From NCBI GenBank assembly GCA_025057795.1, contig JANXEP010000053.1, positions 1-54,283 on the forward strand: DNA of 54,283 bases. The letters are read 5' to 3'. The translations under genes and the position numbers were made by a program. The DNA comes from Candidatus Bathyarchaeota archaeon (GTDB lineage Archaea > Thermoproteota > Bathyarchaeia > Bathyarchaeales > UBA233). The notes beneath the pieces are model-generated. The model saw nothing but the letters and a program-made list of their open reading frames with translations, did no database searches and was not told the origin of the DNA. Of this stretch, positions 1 to 7,453 are shown piece by piece (the first letter of the stretch is position 1; every line of letters begins with the position of its first letter).

Positions 1-44
1 AAGTTAAATATTCTGCTGCATACAAGTATATACCGTGAACGCAT

Positions 45-383
45 ATGAAAGTCAGAACAAGCATCCTAATAGAAGACGCAATTCTGAAACAAGCTCAAGA
101 ACTGGGAATAAACGTTTCTCAGTTCACGGAAAACGCTTTAAAACAAGCAATCGCCTACCTATCCAACCTAAACATAAAAACAGTATTAAATAACGCTTCA
201 GGCGGTGACGCGGGGTTAAATTGGAGCTTCCCGAGGGATTCACTCCCTTCTCGGGCGGGATTTGAACCCGCGACCACCGCCTTACCAAGGCGGTGCCCCA
301 CCAGGCTAGGCTACCGAGGCGTGCCGCAGCATATATACAACGCCTCGTCTTTTTTAAAGGATTTCGCATTGCAAGATGGCTGA
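45..383 (+). CDS. Ribbon-helix-helix (CcdA-like) antitoxin-type ORF, 3' end doubtful
   Basis: The first ~40 residues (MKVRTSILIEDAILKQAQEL onward) resemble a CcdA/RHH DNA-binding antitoxin: a short beta strand followed by two helices. From about residue 60 the frame runs through the antisense strand of tRNA-Thr; the AGFEPATTAL stretch is the usual translation of an antisense tRNA T-arm. The last ~50 residues are therefore not likely to be native, and the original stop seems lost. No toxin partner is visible, since the window starts 44 bases upstream. It could be a live short antitoxin or a remnant left beside a tRNA. Confidence 0.4.
   Translation: MKVRTSILIEDAILKQAQELGINVSQFTENALKQAIAYLSNLNIKTVLNNASGGDAGLNWSFPRDSLPSRAGFEPATTALPRRCPTRLGYRGVPQHIYNASSFLKDFALQDG
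222..320 (-). tRNA. tRNA-Thr(GGT) with predicted 22-nt acceptor-stem intron
   Basis: Read on the minus strand, 320 begins the acceptor GCCTCGG, then TA, a D-arm, the anticodon stem CCGCC/GGCGG with loop TTGGTAA (anticodon GGT, Thr), and the T-arm GCGGG-TTCAAAT-CCCGC. Without splicing, the 3' acceptor reads CCGAGAA, leaving the first two pairs unpaired and no CCA. Removing positions 249-228 joins CCGAG to GC, giving 7/7 acceptor pairs, U73 (the archaeal tRNA-Thr discriminator) and an encoded CCA at 224-222. The junction folds as CCCG/CGGG between 3-nt bulges AGA and AAG, capped by the AGGGA/TCCCT hairpin, a relaxed bulge-helix-bulge. The two other tRNAs here also encode CCA. A TATA-like TTTAAAAAA lies at 349-357. 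Confidence 0.85.
228..249 (-). other. Predicted archaeal tRNA intron between positions 70 and 71
   Basis: The 22-nt segment holds the hairpin AGGGA-GTGAA-TCCCT, then CGGG, which pairs with the end of the T-stem and the first acceptor 3' bases. Both predicted cuts fall after the second base of a 3-nt bulge, the symmetrical geometry used by archaeal EndA. The outer exon helix is not evident, so the motif is the relaxed form. Confidence 0.75.
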
Positions 384-436
384 AAGCAAATAAATTTATT
401 TGTTATGATACTCATGCAGAATGTTAATGGGAAAGC

Positions 437-524
437 GCGGGGGTCGCCAAGCCTGGTCAAAGGCGCAAGGCTTAGGACCTTGTCCCGTAGGGGTTCGTGG
501 GTTCAAATCCCACCCCCCGCACCA
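437..524 (+). tRNA. tRNA-Leu(TAG)
   Basis: Acceptor GCGGGGG pairs with CCCCCGC (514-520), followed by A73 and an encoded CCA. The anticodon stem CAAGG/CCTTG encloses CTTAGGA, so the anticodon is TAG (reads CUA). A long variable arm (TCCCGTAGGGG) marks a class II tRNA, and the T-arm is GTGGG-TTCAAAT-CCCAC. No intron is needed to close any stem. An AT-rich box at about 387-401 sits where a box-A promoter would be. The open frame that crosses this gene is not a protein. Confidence 0.96.
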
Positions 525-709
525 AATAAAGCCCTATGAAAGCGTATTTCAACAAAATAAACCAATTTATGCGTTGGTATGGTTATTCAGCACAAAATTG
601 TCTATAGATTTCCTGCGATCGTTAAACATGCTTAAGTTAACAGTGGAAAACGCAAATAAAGTTTGGTTATTTCTAAAGTTAAGTTGGTGTAATTTGGGGT
701 GAAGTAGGG

Positions 710-1273
710 ATGGTAGCGGAACAAATTGTAATTTTGGGTTTTTCTGGAAGTTTGAGACAGGGGTCATATAATAAGGCGCTGTTACGTGCTGCCGCTGAGC
801 TGATGCCAAAAAATGCTGAACTGGAAATTTTTGACCTCGATGGAATTCCCTCTTTTAATCAAGACCTCGAAAACAACATGCCCGCTAAAGTTAGGGAGTT
901 TAAAGAAAAAATAAGGAGGGCAGACGCCATTCTTATCGCAACCCCAGAATACAACTATTCTTTTCCAGGAGTTTTGAAGAACGCCATTGACTGGGCTTCT
1001 AGGCCGCCTGGAGACAACTCCTTCGATGGAAAACCAGCGGCAATAATGAGCGCATCCATTGGAATGTTGGGAGGCGCCCGCGCCCAATATCATCTAAGAC
1101 AGGTTTTAGCAGCATTAAACATGTATCCAATAAACAAGCCTGAAGTCATAGTGCCCCTAGCAGCTGAAAAGTTTGACGATAAAGGAAGACTAATCGATGC
1201 GAAAACCCGTGCAAAGATTCAAGAATTGTTAGAAAGCCTTGTCGCGTGGACTATAAAATTAAAGGAATTATAA
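710..1273 (+). CDS. NADPH-dependent FMN reductase (flavodoxin-like)
   Basis: A 187-residue flavodoxin-fold protein. The N-terminal GFSGSLRQGSYNKALL loop is the FMN phosphate-binding site of the chromate/quinone/FMN reductase family, and TPEYNYSFPGVLKNAIDW (about residues 78-95) is the family signature near the flavin. The GMLGGARAQ stretch matches the conserved region before the last helix. The length is normal for single-domain members. It would reduce FMN, quinones or small oxidants with NAD(P)H in the cytosol; the true substrate cannot be told from sequence. It lies just upstream of the sulfur operon on the same strand, but that operon has its own promoter, so co-regulation is uncertain. 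Confidence 0.88.
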   Translation: MVAEQIVILGFSGSLRQGSYNKALLRAAAELMPKNAELEIFDLDGIPSFNQDLENNMPAKVREFKEKIRRADAILIATPEYNYSFPGVLKNAIDWASRPPGDNSFDGKPAAIMSASIGMLGGARAQYHLRQVLAALNMYPINKPEVIVPLAAEKFDDKGRLIDAKTRAKIQELLESLVAWTIKLKEL

Positions 1274-1320
1274 CCCGCCGACGAAGAACACTCGATTGAT
1301 GTCTTGTAGTCATTGGACAA

Positions 1321-1330
1321 AATTTTTATT
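1321..1330 (+). promoter_or_regulatory. TATA box for the sulfur/Fe-S operon
   Basis: AATTTTTATT lies 35-44 bases before the ATG of the TusA-like gene, the usual archaeal spacing allowing for a short leader with a GGAG ribosome-binding site at 1353-1356. Confidence 0.5.
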
Positions 1331-1364
1331 TCCTTTCAACCAATTTGTTTCTGGAGATGTTTTT

Positions 1365-1601
1365 ATGAAAGTTGAGCCTGACAGAAAACTGGACTGCCTA
1401 GGACTGTATTGTCCAGAGCCGGTTTTTCGAACTAGAATGGAGTTGGATGAGATGAAAGCCGGGGAAATCCTTGAGGTTTTGGCGGATGATCCGGCTGCTG
1501 AGGACGATATCAGAAGCCTTGTTAAAAATCTTGGACATGAAATAGTAGGCGTAACTAGAAATGGAGATAAGGTTAAGATTCTGATTAGAAAGGTAAGGTA
1601 A
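1365..1601 (+). CDS. TusA/SirA-family sulfur carrier protein
   Basis: A 78-residue TusA-like protein with the diagnostic CPEP motif (Cys16), where the cysteine carries a persulfide in sulfur relay. The alpha-beta pattern ending in VKILIRKVR is normal for the family. The ATG at 1365 is chosen because GGAG precedes it by 8 bases and the residues upstream in the open frame are not family-like. It starts a tight co-directional run (TusA, DsrE, IscS-like, IscU, TRASH) with gaps of 20 bases or less, so it probably hands sulfur to, or takes it from, those partners rather than acting in selenium or DNA functions. Confidence 0.9.
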   Translation: MKVEPDRKLDCLGLYCPEPVFRTRMELDEMKAGEILEVLADDPAAEDDIRSLVKNLGHEIVGVTRNGDKVKILIRKVR

Positions 1602-1620
1602 CCTTTGAGGAGGGAAATAC

Positions 1621-1992
1621 ATGCCAGAGGGAAAGAAGAAACTTTTGTATATTCAGACAAGCGGTGTTGATGCGCCGGAACGCGCTTACGCTCCATTTGT
1701 CTTGGCGACGACAGCGGCTATGATGGGTATGGAAGCCACCATTTACTTCCTAATAAAGGGAGTGACTGTTATTAAGAAAGGCGAGGCTGAAAAGATTAGG
1801 ATTGGAGGTTTTCCATCTCTTAAGGAAGTTATGGATCAAGCGGTAAAGGCTGGGGTAAAGCTAATGGTATGTGAGCAAAGCTGCATATTGTTGGGTATTC
1901 CCCGCGGAGACTTTACGCCTGAAGCCAAGATTGTAGGCGCGGCAACCCTAAACGATTTGGCAATTAACGCAGACGCGATCATCTGCTTCTAG
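1621..1992 (+). CDS. DsrE-family sulfur-transfer protein
   Basis: A 123-residue DsrE/DsrF-like protein: an N-terminal strand (KKLLYIQTSG), a helix with YAPFVLATTAAMMGMEATIYF typical of the fold, and a late MVCEQSC segment carrying the candidate persulfide cysteines (about residues 81 and 85). The family moves sulfane sulfur between TusA-like carriers and acceptors. GAGG lies 8-12 bases before the ATG, and the gene follows the TusA gene by 19 bases. The pairing of TusA with DsrE is common in sulfur-metabolising prokaryotes; pairing both with IscS/IscU suggests service to Fe-S assembly. Which DsrE subclass it belongs to is not clear. Confidence 0.85.
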   Translation: MPEGKKKLLYIQTSGVDAPERAYAPFVLATTAAMMGMEATIYFLIKGVTVIKKGEAEKIRIGGFPSLKEVMDQAVKAGVKLMVCEQSCILLGIPRGDFTPEAKIVGAATLNDLAINADAIICF

Positions 1993-1998
1993 AAGCTG

Positions 1999-3195
1999 AT
2001 GCATATGTCTGTTTCAAGAAAAATTTACATGGACCACACGGCCGGAAAGCCCGTTGACGCTCGCGTCTTAGAGGCTATGCTTCCATACATGAAATCTCTA
2101 TACGGCAACCCATTTTCCATCCATTCCTTCGGAGAATCGCCGAGGAAGGCTTTAGAAGAGGCGCGGACCAAAATCGCAGAGCTGATCAACGCTGAAAGGA
2201 AAGAGTCTATAATTTTCACCTCCGGCGCCACTGAAAGCAACAATCTGGCTATAAAAGGCGTGGCTAACCGTAACGTCGATCGGGGTAAACACGTAATAAC
2301 CTCAAGCATTGAACACATGTCAGTCTTGAATCCGTGCAAGTTTCTTAAAACAAAAGGATTCAACGTTACCTTTCTGCCCGTTGACAGCTATGGCGTTGTA
2401 AGCCTTGAAAGCCTAGAGAACGAATTAAAAGACGACACGATTCTTGTTTCCATTCAGTATGCTAACGGAGAGATTGGGACAATCCAGCCTATAAAAGAAA
2501 TAAGCCAGATAGTCCACAGAAAAAACGCTTATCTGCATGTAGATGCAACAGCAGCCAACGGGTTAATTCCGATAGATGTGAGAAAGGATGGAATTGATTT
2601 ACTCACCCTTTCTTCTAACGACATGTATGGACCTAAAGGCGTGGGCGCCCTTTACATACGCGATGGCGTCCGATTGGAACCCATTCTTCACGGTGGAGGT
2701 CAAGAACGCGGGTTGCGTTCCGGAACAGAGAACGTGCCAGGCATAGTTGGTTTTGGTAAAGCAGCAGAAATAGCCCGAAAGGAAATGCTGGAAGAAAGCG
2801 AAAGACTGAGTAGGCTTAGAGACAGGCTTATCAAGGGTCTGCTTGAGTCTGTGCCCTACTCTTATTTGAACGGGCATCCAGTTAGGCGATTGCCAGACAA
2901 CGCTGCATTACGGTTCAACTTTATTGAAGGAGAATCCATCCTTTTAAGCCTAGACATGATGGGTGTAGCAGCCTCTTCCGGTTCAGCTTGCACCGCGAAA
3001 ACTTTGGAGCCATCTCACGTTTTGATGGCGACGGGTCTTAAGCATGAAGAAGCCCACGGTTCAGTGCTCTTCACCCTTGGGAAGCAAAACACAGAAGAAG
3101 AGGTAGACTATGTTATAAGCATCATGCCTGACATCGTTAAAAGATTGAGGGCTATTTCGCCACTAACCCCTAAGGAGCTGATAAGTAGTGTATAG
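1999..3195 (+). CDS. IscS/NifS-like class V aminotransferase lacking the PLP lysine
   Basis: A 398-residue cysteine-desulfurase homologue, normal in length. It has the N-terminal [11 protein letters not shown] region, the [10 protein letters not shown] phosphate-binding loop, a conserved EHMSVLNP segment, and the active-site loop SSGSACTAK with Cys331. The cofactor motif, normally S-x-H-K-x-x-G-P-K-G, here reads [10 protein letters not shown], so His and the Schiff-base Lys are replaced by Asn207 and Asp208. Known precedent: Archaeoglobus fulgidus IscS also has Asp in place of this Lys. Overlap with the next gene (IscU) by 8 bases indicates translational coupling. The protein may act as a sulfur carrier or scaffold partner rather than as a normal desulfurase. 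ATG at 2005 is an alternative start. Confidence 0.88.
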   Translation: MHMSVSRKIYMDHTAGKPVDARVLEAMLPYMKSLYGNPFSIHSFGESPRKALEEARTKIAELINAERKESIIFTSGATESNNLAIKGVANRNVDRGKHVITSSIEHMSVLNPCKFLKTKGFNVTFLPVDSYGVVSLESLENELKDDTILVSIQYANGEIGTIQPIKEISQIVHRKNAYLHVDATAANGLIPIDVRKDGIDLLTLSSNDMYGPKGVGALYIRDGVRLEPILHGGGQERGLRSGTENVPGIVGFGKAAEIARKEMLEESERLSRLRDRLIKGLLESVPYSYLNGHPVRRLPDNAALRFNFIEGESILLSLDMMGVAASSGSACTAKTLEPSHVLMATGLKHEEAHGSVLFTLGKQNTEEEVDYVISIMPDIVKRLRAISPLTPKELISSV

Positions 3196-3574
3196 CGAGA
3201 AAGTTATGGAACATTTCCGAAACCCGCGCAACATGGGAGAAATTAAAGACGCTGATGGCGTGGGCACCGCTGGAAACCCCGTTTGCGGAGACATGATGAC
3301 CATATACATAAAGGTTAAAGACAACCGCATTGAGGATATAAAGTTTAAAACTTTTGGGTGCGGCGCAGCCATAGCCACAAGCAGCATGGTAACCGAGCTA
3401 GCGAAAGGAAAAACCCTAGAAGAAGCCCTGAAAATCACAAGAAAGGATGTGGCAGACGCTTTAGAAGGGCTTCCACCGGTCAAAATGCATTGCTCAAACT
3501 TGGCGGCAGACGCCTTAAAAGCCGCAATAGAAGATTACCACAAAAAACAGAAAGGTAAGGAGGCGACAAAATGA
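3188..3574 (+). CDS. IscU-like Fe-S cluster scaffold (NifU N-terminal type)
   Basis: A 128-residue scaffold with GTG start. The three ligand cysteines are present in [20 protein letters not shown] and [12 protein letters not shown], along with the conserved Asp after the first cysteine that aids cluster release. Only the scaffold domain is present, with no C-terminal Nfu domain. It overlaps the IscS-like gene at its 5' end and the TRASH gene by the tetranucleotide ATGA at its 3' end. It should assemble [2Fe-2S]/[4Fe-4S] clusters with sulfur delivered by its operon partners. Confidence 0.93.
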   Translation: MYSEKVMEHFRNPRNMGEIKDADGVGTAGNPVCGDMMTIYIKVKDNRIEDIKFKTFGCGAAIATSSMVTELAKGKTLEEALKITRKDVADALEGLPPVKMHCSNLAADALKAAIEDYHKKQKGKEATK

Positions 3575-3738
3575 AAAAAGAGTTTATTCGATGCGAATTC
3601 TGCAACATAAAAATCCCGTTAGAAACATGCCAACTTGCAACCTATCACACGACTATTGATGGGAAAGAGCACCTCTTCTGCTGCCAAAACTGCGCTGAAA
3701 GATACAAACAGAAAAGAAAATCTACAACTAAACAGTAA
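3571..3738 (+). CDS. Small TRASH-like zinc/metal-binding protein
   Basis: A 55-residue protein starting [16 protein letters not shown] and containing CxxC, then FCCQNC near residues 37-41. The spacing (two N-terminal Cys, then CC-x-x-C) matches the treble-clef TRASH metal-binding domain. A strong GGAGG precedes the start, and ATGA overlaps the iscU stop, so it is the last gene of the sulfur operon. It may bind Fe, Cu or Zn for cluster assembly or metal sensing. Specific function is unknown. Confidence 0.8.
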   Translation: MKKEFIRCEFCNIKIPLETCQLATYHTTIDGKEHLFCCQNCAERYKQKRKSTTKQ

Positions 3739-3769
3739 CGAAAGTTCAATGTAAAAAGGCTTAGAACCT

Positions 3770-3910
3770 TTATTTTTTAGCCTTTGTTTTAACTGGTTTC
3801 ATCGGAACTTCGCAACAAATCAAGTCACATTCAGCACACCCACAAGCTTCATCCACAACAACCACAAGCCCACATTTCTCACACTTATATTTCTCGCCCT
3901 TTTTAGCCAA
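3770..3910 (-). CDS. Desulforedoxin-like rubredoxin-type protein
   Basis: A 46-residue protein beginning at a TTG (3910) preceded by GGAGGTGG on the minus strand; upstream in-frame residues are AT-rich and not conserved in style. KYKCEKCGLVVVVDEACG then LICCEVPMKP gives the CxxC...CC metal site followed by P-M, the signature of the desulforedoxin domain that binds one Fe(Cys)4. It lacks the second, superoxide-reducing domain of desulfoferrodoxin. Extra cysteines (CGCAEC) lie in the loop. It is convergent with the sulfur operon and may be an electron carrier in oxygen defence. Confidence 0.75.
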   Translation of the reverse strand: MAKKGEKYKCEKCGLVVVVDEACGCAECDLICCEVPMKPVKTKAKK

Positions 3911-4701
3911 AATTCCACCTCCCTCTATTTTTGTAGTGCTCAAGTTGAAATATAAGAGTTCTGCAAGTGTCAGATTAAAATTTGAATGACTAATATGCGC
4001 AAAATTTAGAGCAACGATGATAAGTAACATAGGAAATAAATGATTAAACCGTTTTTCTTTTTAGCACTCTTTGGACCTTTTATTGTATTTTCTCATCCCA
4101 TTTATTTGCAGGCTCTTGGTGAATGTGGTGGATGTTGAAACTCGCCCGTTCCACGTAAACCCGCGCTGAAATCCAGAGGGGGTAGTGTATCAGAAGCAAG
4201 ACCTGAATACGCAACAACGTGGACAGCGTTCAAACTCTCAGAAAACGCAATAAGTAACCATTAAAAGAATTCTGCTAACGGTGCTGTGGGTTTTTCTCTT
4301 ATTATTTATGGGTTTAGACTTTTTGTCAGTGTGTATTGCCACTTGCTTGTAAAGTCTCTTTTCAATTGGGTGATAGACCATCTGAAGCAAGCTTTTGCAT
4401 CTCCCAACTGGAAATACGTTGGCCTTACTTTTTATTTCCTCATCCACAGCCTTGAGGACGTCTATTATAGAGGCTTCATCTTTTAGGGTTAGTTGAACGG
4501 CTTGAGGTAAAACTTGTTTATTTCCCGTTGACGGATAATCACCGTGACTCTATTCATCCATGTTTCTATGTGAATAAATTAACTTAACCGTTTTGCGTTT
4601 TCAAGGTTTTCTTATGCAACTTTATAACCAAAGATGTGAATGCTAATTCAAAAGCTGTGTGCGTCGAAAAATAAATTTAAATTCTTTAACATTACAAGTT
4701 A
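3911..4701. other. Gene-poor segment with decayed coding remnants
   Basis: About 790 bases without an intact gene. Plus-strand 4114-4264 resembles a broken transposase tail, and minus-strand 4238-4530 has coding-like sequence without a start. The rest is AT-rich, ending with a TATA-like AAATAAATTTA at 4669-4679 for the next small gene. Confidence 0.5.
4114..4264 (+). pseudogene. Possible IS605-type TnpB C-terminal remnant
   Basis: One frame reads VNVVDVETRPFHVNPR then stops; shifting frame gives KSRGGSVSEARPEYATTW and continues to a stop at 4264. VETRP-type tails following the Cys4 zinc finger are common at the end of archaeal IS200/IS605 TnpB proteins. Nothing of the catalytic core is present. 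The call rests on pattern memory only. Confidence 0.3.
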
Positions 4702-4851
4702 ATGTCGATGAGGCAGATGAACAGAACAAAAGAGGATAAGGCTGAGTGCGAGCATAAGTGGAAGGCTGAAGGGCTAACAGAAGACAAGTCTCACGTCAAG
4801 CTTGTTTGCGAAAAGTGCGGAGCAAAAAAGGAGATAGAACTTTTCCCATAA
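4702..4851 (+). CDS. Small zinc-ribbon-like protein, 49 residues
   Basis: The reading frame MSMRQMNRTKEDKAECEHKW continues to VCEKCGAKKEIELFP and stops at 4851. One CxH and one CxxC, about 20 residues apart, could bind zinc. A TATA-like AAATAAATTTA (4669-4679) lies about 25 bases upstream, so translation is probably leaderless. It stands alone between the decayed segment and tRNA-His. Function is unknown. Confidence 0.6.
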   Translation: MSMRQMNRTKEDKAECEHKWKAEGLTEDKSHVKLVCEKCGAKKEIELFP

Positions 4852-4983
4852 AGGCGAGACAGTTTGTTCTCACCCTTTGCTACTGGTCGCTGTTAATTGA
4901 TATCCACTAAAAATTAACAACGCTTTTCAGAAAAAGAAAATAGGAAGCCTATGATTAAAAATGGTCGAGGCCTACAGTCGAGT

Positions 4984-5060
4984 GGCCGAGGTGAGGTAGC
5001 CTGGAAGCCTACGGGCCTGTGGAGCCCGGTGCCCGGGTTCAAATCCCGGCCTCGGCCCCA
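4984..5060 (+). tRNA. tRNA-His(GTG)
   Basis: Acceptor GCCGAGG pairs with CCTCGGC (5050-5056). An encoded G-1 (4984) stands opposite C73 (5057), the hallmark of tRNA-His, followed by encoded CCA. The anticodon stem CGGGC/GCCCG encloses CTGTGGA, giving anticodon GTG. The T-arm is CCGGG-TTCAAAT-CCCGG. No intron. Confidence 0.96.
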
Positions 5061-5140
5061 CATATAGTGCCTTAGCCCGGGATTTTGGGGACAAATGTTG
5101 TACGAATTATGGTTTAAAGAGGTCTCTTCTGCCACGTTAA

Positions 5141-5150
5141 ATTTATAAAT
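5141..5150 (+). promoter_or_regulatory. TATA box for the H+-pyrophosphatase gene
   Basis: ATTTATAAAT lies 54-63 bases upstream of the start, followed by a GGGGTGAG ribosome-binding site directly before the ATG. Confidence 0.5.
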
Positions 5151-5203
5151 GGTTGGTGTCAGCATAGTTTGGGTTACCAAAGTTAAGTGTTGCTTGGGGT
5201 GAG

Positions 5204-7327
5204 ATGCGTATGGAATGGTTCATGATGGCTCCAGCGGCTGGTTTGGCTTCCATTGCTTTGGCTGGATATTTGTACCGTTACGTGACCAGTCAGGATAGTG
5301 GCACAGAGAGGATGCGGGAAATTGCAGGCGCCATAAAAGAGGGGGCAAAGGCTTATTTAAGGAGGCAGAATTTAACCTTAGCCGCCTTTGTCCTTGTAAT
5401 GGCTGCAATTTTAGGGGTGCTCTACACGTTTTATGAAGGTTTTCCGCAAGGTTTTCCATTCGGGCTGAGCATGGCTGCCGCGTATCTTTTTGGTTCGCTG
5501 TGTACGACGGTTGCTGCGTATGTCGGCATGATGGCTGCCGTTGAAGCCAATGTAAGAACCGCTGCTGCGGCGAGGCAAGGATTAAAAAAGGCTTTTCCCG
5601 TAGCCTTCTACGGCGGCGCTGTTATGGGCTTGTTCATTGTGGGGCTAGCTCTTTTAGGAATAAGCCTGCTCTACTATATTTACAGTACTGTTCTGCCACC
5701 GGTACTAGGCTGGAAGCCCGAAGAAATACCCATTAAAGCTGCAAAGGTGGTTTTAGGCTTCAGCTTTGGGGCTAGTGCATTGGCGCTTTTCGCAAAAGCA
5801 GGCGGCGGCATATATACAAAAACTGCAGATATTAGCGCGGATCTTGTTGGAAAAGTTGAGCTTGGGATTCCAGAAGATGACCCTCGAAACCCAGCGGTAA
5901 TCGCGGACAATGTTGGGGATAACGTGGGCGATGTTGCTGGGATGGGCGCTGACCTAGTGGACTCATATATCGCCAGCATTGTGGCTGCAATGATTATCGG
6001 AGCAACTTTAGGCATGGCTAGCCTCGTAGCGCTTCCCCTCCTGATCGCCGCGGTTGGACTTTTCGCCTCAATATTGGGCGCCTTTATAGTTAAGCTAAGC
6101 ATAAAGAGTAATCCCGGAGCGGCGCTGAACCGCGGATCCTTTGCTACATGGATAATCTTCGCGGTTTTCCTGTTTATTCTCACCCGCTTTTCAGGGTTGC
6201 CTGACAATCAATGGCTCGGAGTGTTTTTGCCAACAGTTGCGGGACTCGTGGCTGGAGTGATTATTGGAGTAACCTCTGACTACTTTACGTCCATCGACAG
6301 GGCGCCGGCGCAGAAAGTGGCAAAGGCGTCAACTACGGGCGCTGCGATAAACATCCTCACCGGCTTTTCCTATGGTGTTGTAAGCATAGTTCCACCAATT
6401 ATAGGGATTTGCGCTGCTACTGTTGCTGCATGGAGTTTAGCTGGCGCCTTCGGCGTTGAGCATGTTTATGGCATTGCTATAGCGGCTGTTGGAATGCTTG
6501 CAACCGTTGGCATGACCATATCCGCCGACGCCTACGGTCCAGTGTCGGACAACTCAAAAGGCATTGCTGAACAGTCAGGTTTGGGCGAGGAGGTTATTGA
6601 AATTGCAGATAGACTTGATGCGGCGGGTAACACTACGAAGGCTATAACGAAGGGTTTTGCCATTGGCGCCGCTGCCCTGACCGTTTTAGCCCTTTTCGGC
6701 GCATATAAGGAGCTTGTCGAGCATGTGCTTACCGACCTTAAAGGCGTACCTTACACGCTTACTCTGAACTTGATGGACCCGAAAATTGTCGCTGGGATTT
6801 TCATCGGCGGCATGATGCCTCCACTGCTTTCGGCGCTGCTAATTTTGGCTGTGGGGCGAAATGCTGAAAGAATGGTTGAGGAGGTTAGGCGCCAGTTCAG
6901 GGAAATCCCAGGGCTCATGGAGGGCAAAGCTAAGCCGGATTATGCTAAATGTGTGGACATCGCCACAAAAGGTGCAATTAAAGAGCTTATGCTGCCATGT
7001 CTATTAGCTATAATAGTTCCAATTATAACCATGGTGGTTTTAGGTAAGGAAGCGTTAGCGGGATTCTTAGCTGGAAGCATTGTCACGGGCATAATCTTTG
7101 CCCTATTTATGGCTAATGCTGGCGGACTCTGGGACAATGCTAAAAAATTCATCGAAGCCGGAGCCCACGGCGGCAAAGGCTCAGAAGCCCACAAGGCTGC
7201 AGTTACAGGCGACACCGTGGGAGACCCCTTTAAGGACACGGCTGGCCCATCGCTGAACACCATGATCACCGTGATGTCCCTGGTGGCTGAAGTGTTTGCG
7301 CCCCTAATAATCCTGTTAACCCTCTAA
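5204..7327 (+). CDS. hppA: Membrane-bound K+-independent H+-translocating pyrophosphatase
   Basis: A 707-residue, highly hydrophobic protein with about 16 membrane spans. The substrate region [47 protein letters not shown] (split here only for naming: [23 protein letters not shown]) binds Mg-PPi. A second acidic cluster, [15 protein letters not shown], and the late [17 protein letters not shown] complete the catalytic site. GNTTKA contains Lys where K+-dependent enzymes have Ala, so this is the K+-independent class. It couples PPi hydrolysis to H+ export, conserving energy from biosynthetic PPi such as that released by the acetyl-CoA synthetase in this window. Length is typical. Confidence 0.97.
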   Translation: MRMEWFMMAPAAGLASIALAGYLYRYVTSQDSGTERMREIAGAIKEGAKAYLRRQNLTLAAFVLVMAAILGVLYTFYEGFPQGFPFGLSMAAAYLFGSLCTTVAAYVGMMAAVEANVRTAAAARQGLKKAFPVAFYGGAVMGLFIVGLALLGISLLYYIYSTVLPPVLGWKPEEIPIKAAKVVLGFSFGASALALFAKAGGGIYTKTADISADLVGKVELGIPEDDPRNPAVIADNVGDNVGDVAGMGADLVDSYIASIVAAMIIGATLGMASLVALPLLIAAVGLFASILGAFIVKLSIKSNPGAALNRGSFATWIIFAVFLFILTRFSGLPDNQWLGVFLPTVAGLVAGVIIGVTSDYFTSIDRAPAQKVAKASTTGAAINILTGFSYGVVSIVPPIIGICAATVAAWSLAGAFGVEHVYGIAIAAVGMLATVGMTISADAYGPVSDNSKGIAEQSGLGEEVIEIADRLDAAGNTTKAITKGFAIGAAALTVLALFGAYKELVEHVLTDLKGVPYTLTLNLMDPKIVAGIFIGGMMPPLLSALLILAVGRNAERMVEEVRRQFREIPGLMEGKAKPDYAKCVDIATKGAIKELMLPCLLAIIVPIITMVVLGKEALAGFLAGSIVTGIIFALFMANAGGLWDNAKKFIEAGAHGGKGSEAHKAAVTGDTVGDPFKDTAGPSLNTMITVMSLVAEVFAPLIILLTL

Positions 7328-7394
7328 CATCCCCTCCCATATTTTTGGTTAAAACCATCACGCATGATTGCACAGACAGCGAACCCATAGTGAA

Positions 7395-7404
7395 TTTTAT
7401 AAAT
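7395..7404 (+). promoter_or_regulatory. TATA box for the first P-type ATPase
   Basis: TTTTATAAAT lies 50-59 bases before the ATG at 7454. The second ATPase, 44 bases downstream of the first, has no equally clear box and may be co-transcribed. Confidence 0.45.
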
Positions 7405-7453
7405 AGGTTGTATGTATGTGTGTTAATCTACACGGGCCTATGAGGCGCTAAAT

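Noticed and set aside
222..320. tRNA-Thr as an intron-less gene or pseudogene
   Set aside because: It would leave two acceptor mismatches and no CCA while all other stems are perfect; the intron model fixes all of these at once.
421..702. 93-residue open frame over tRNA-Leu
   Set aside because: The first part is the translated tRNA itself, and the rest has no protein character.
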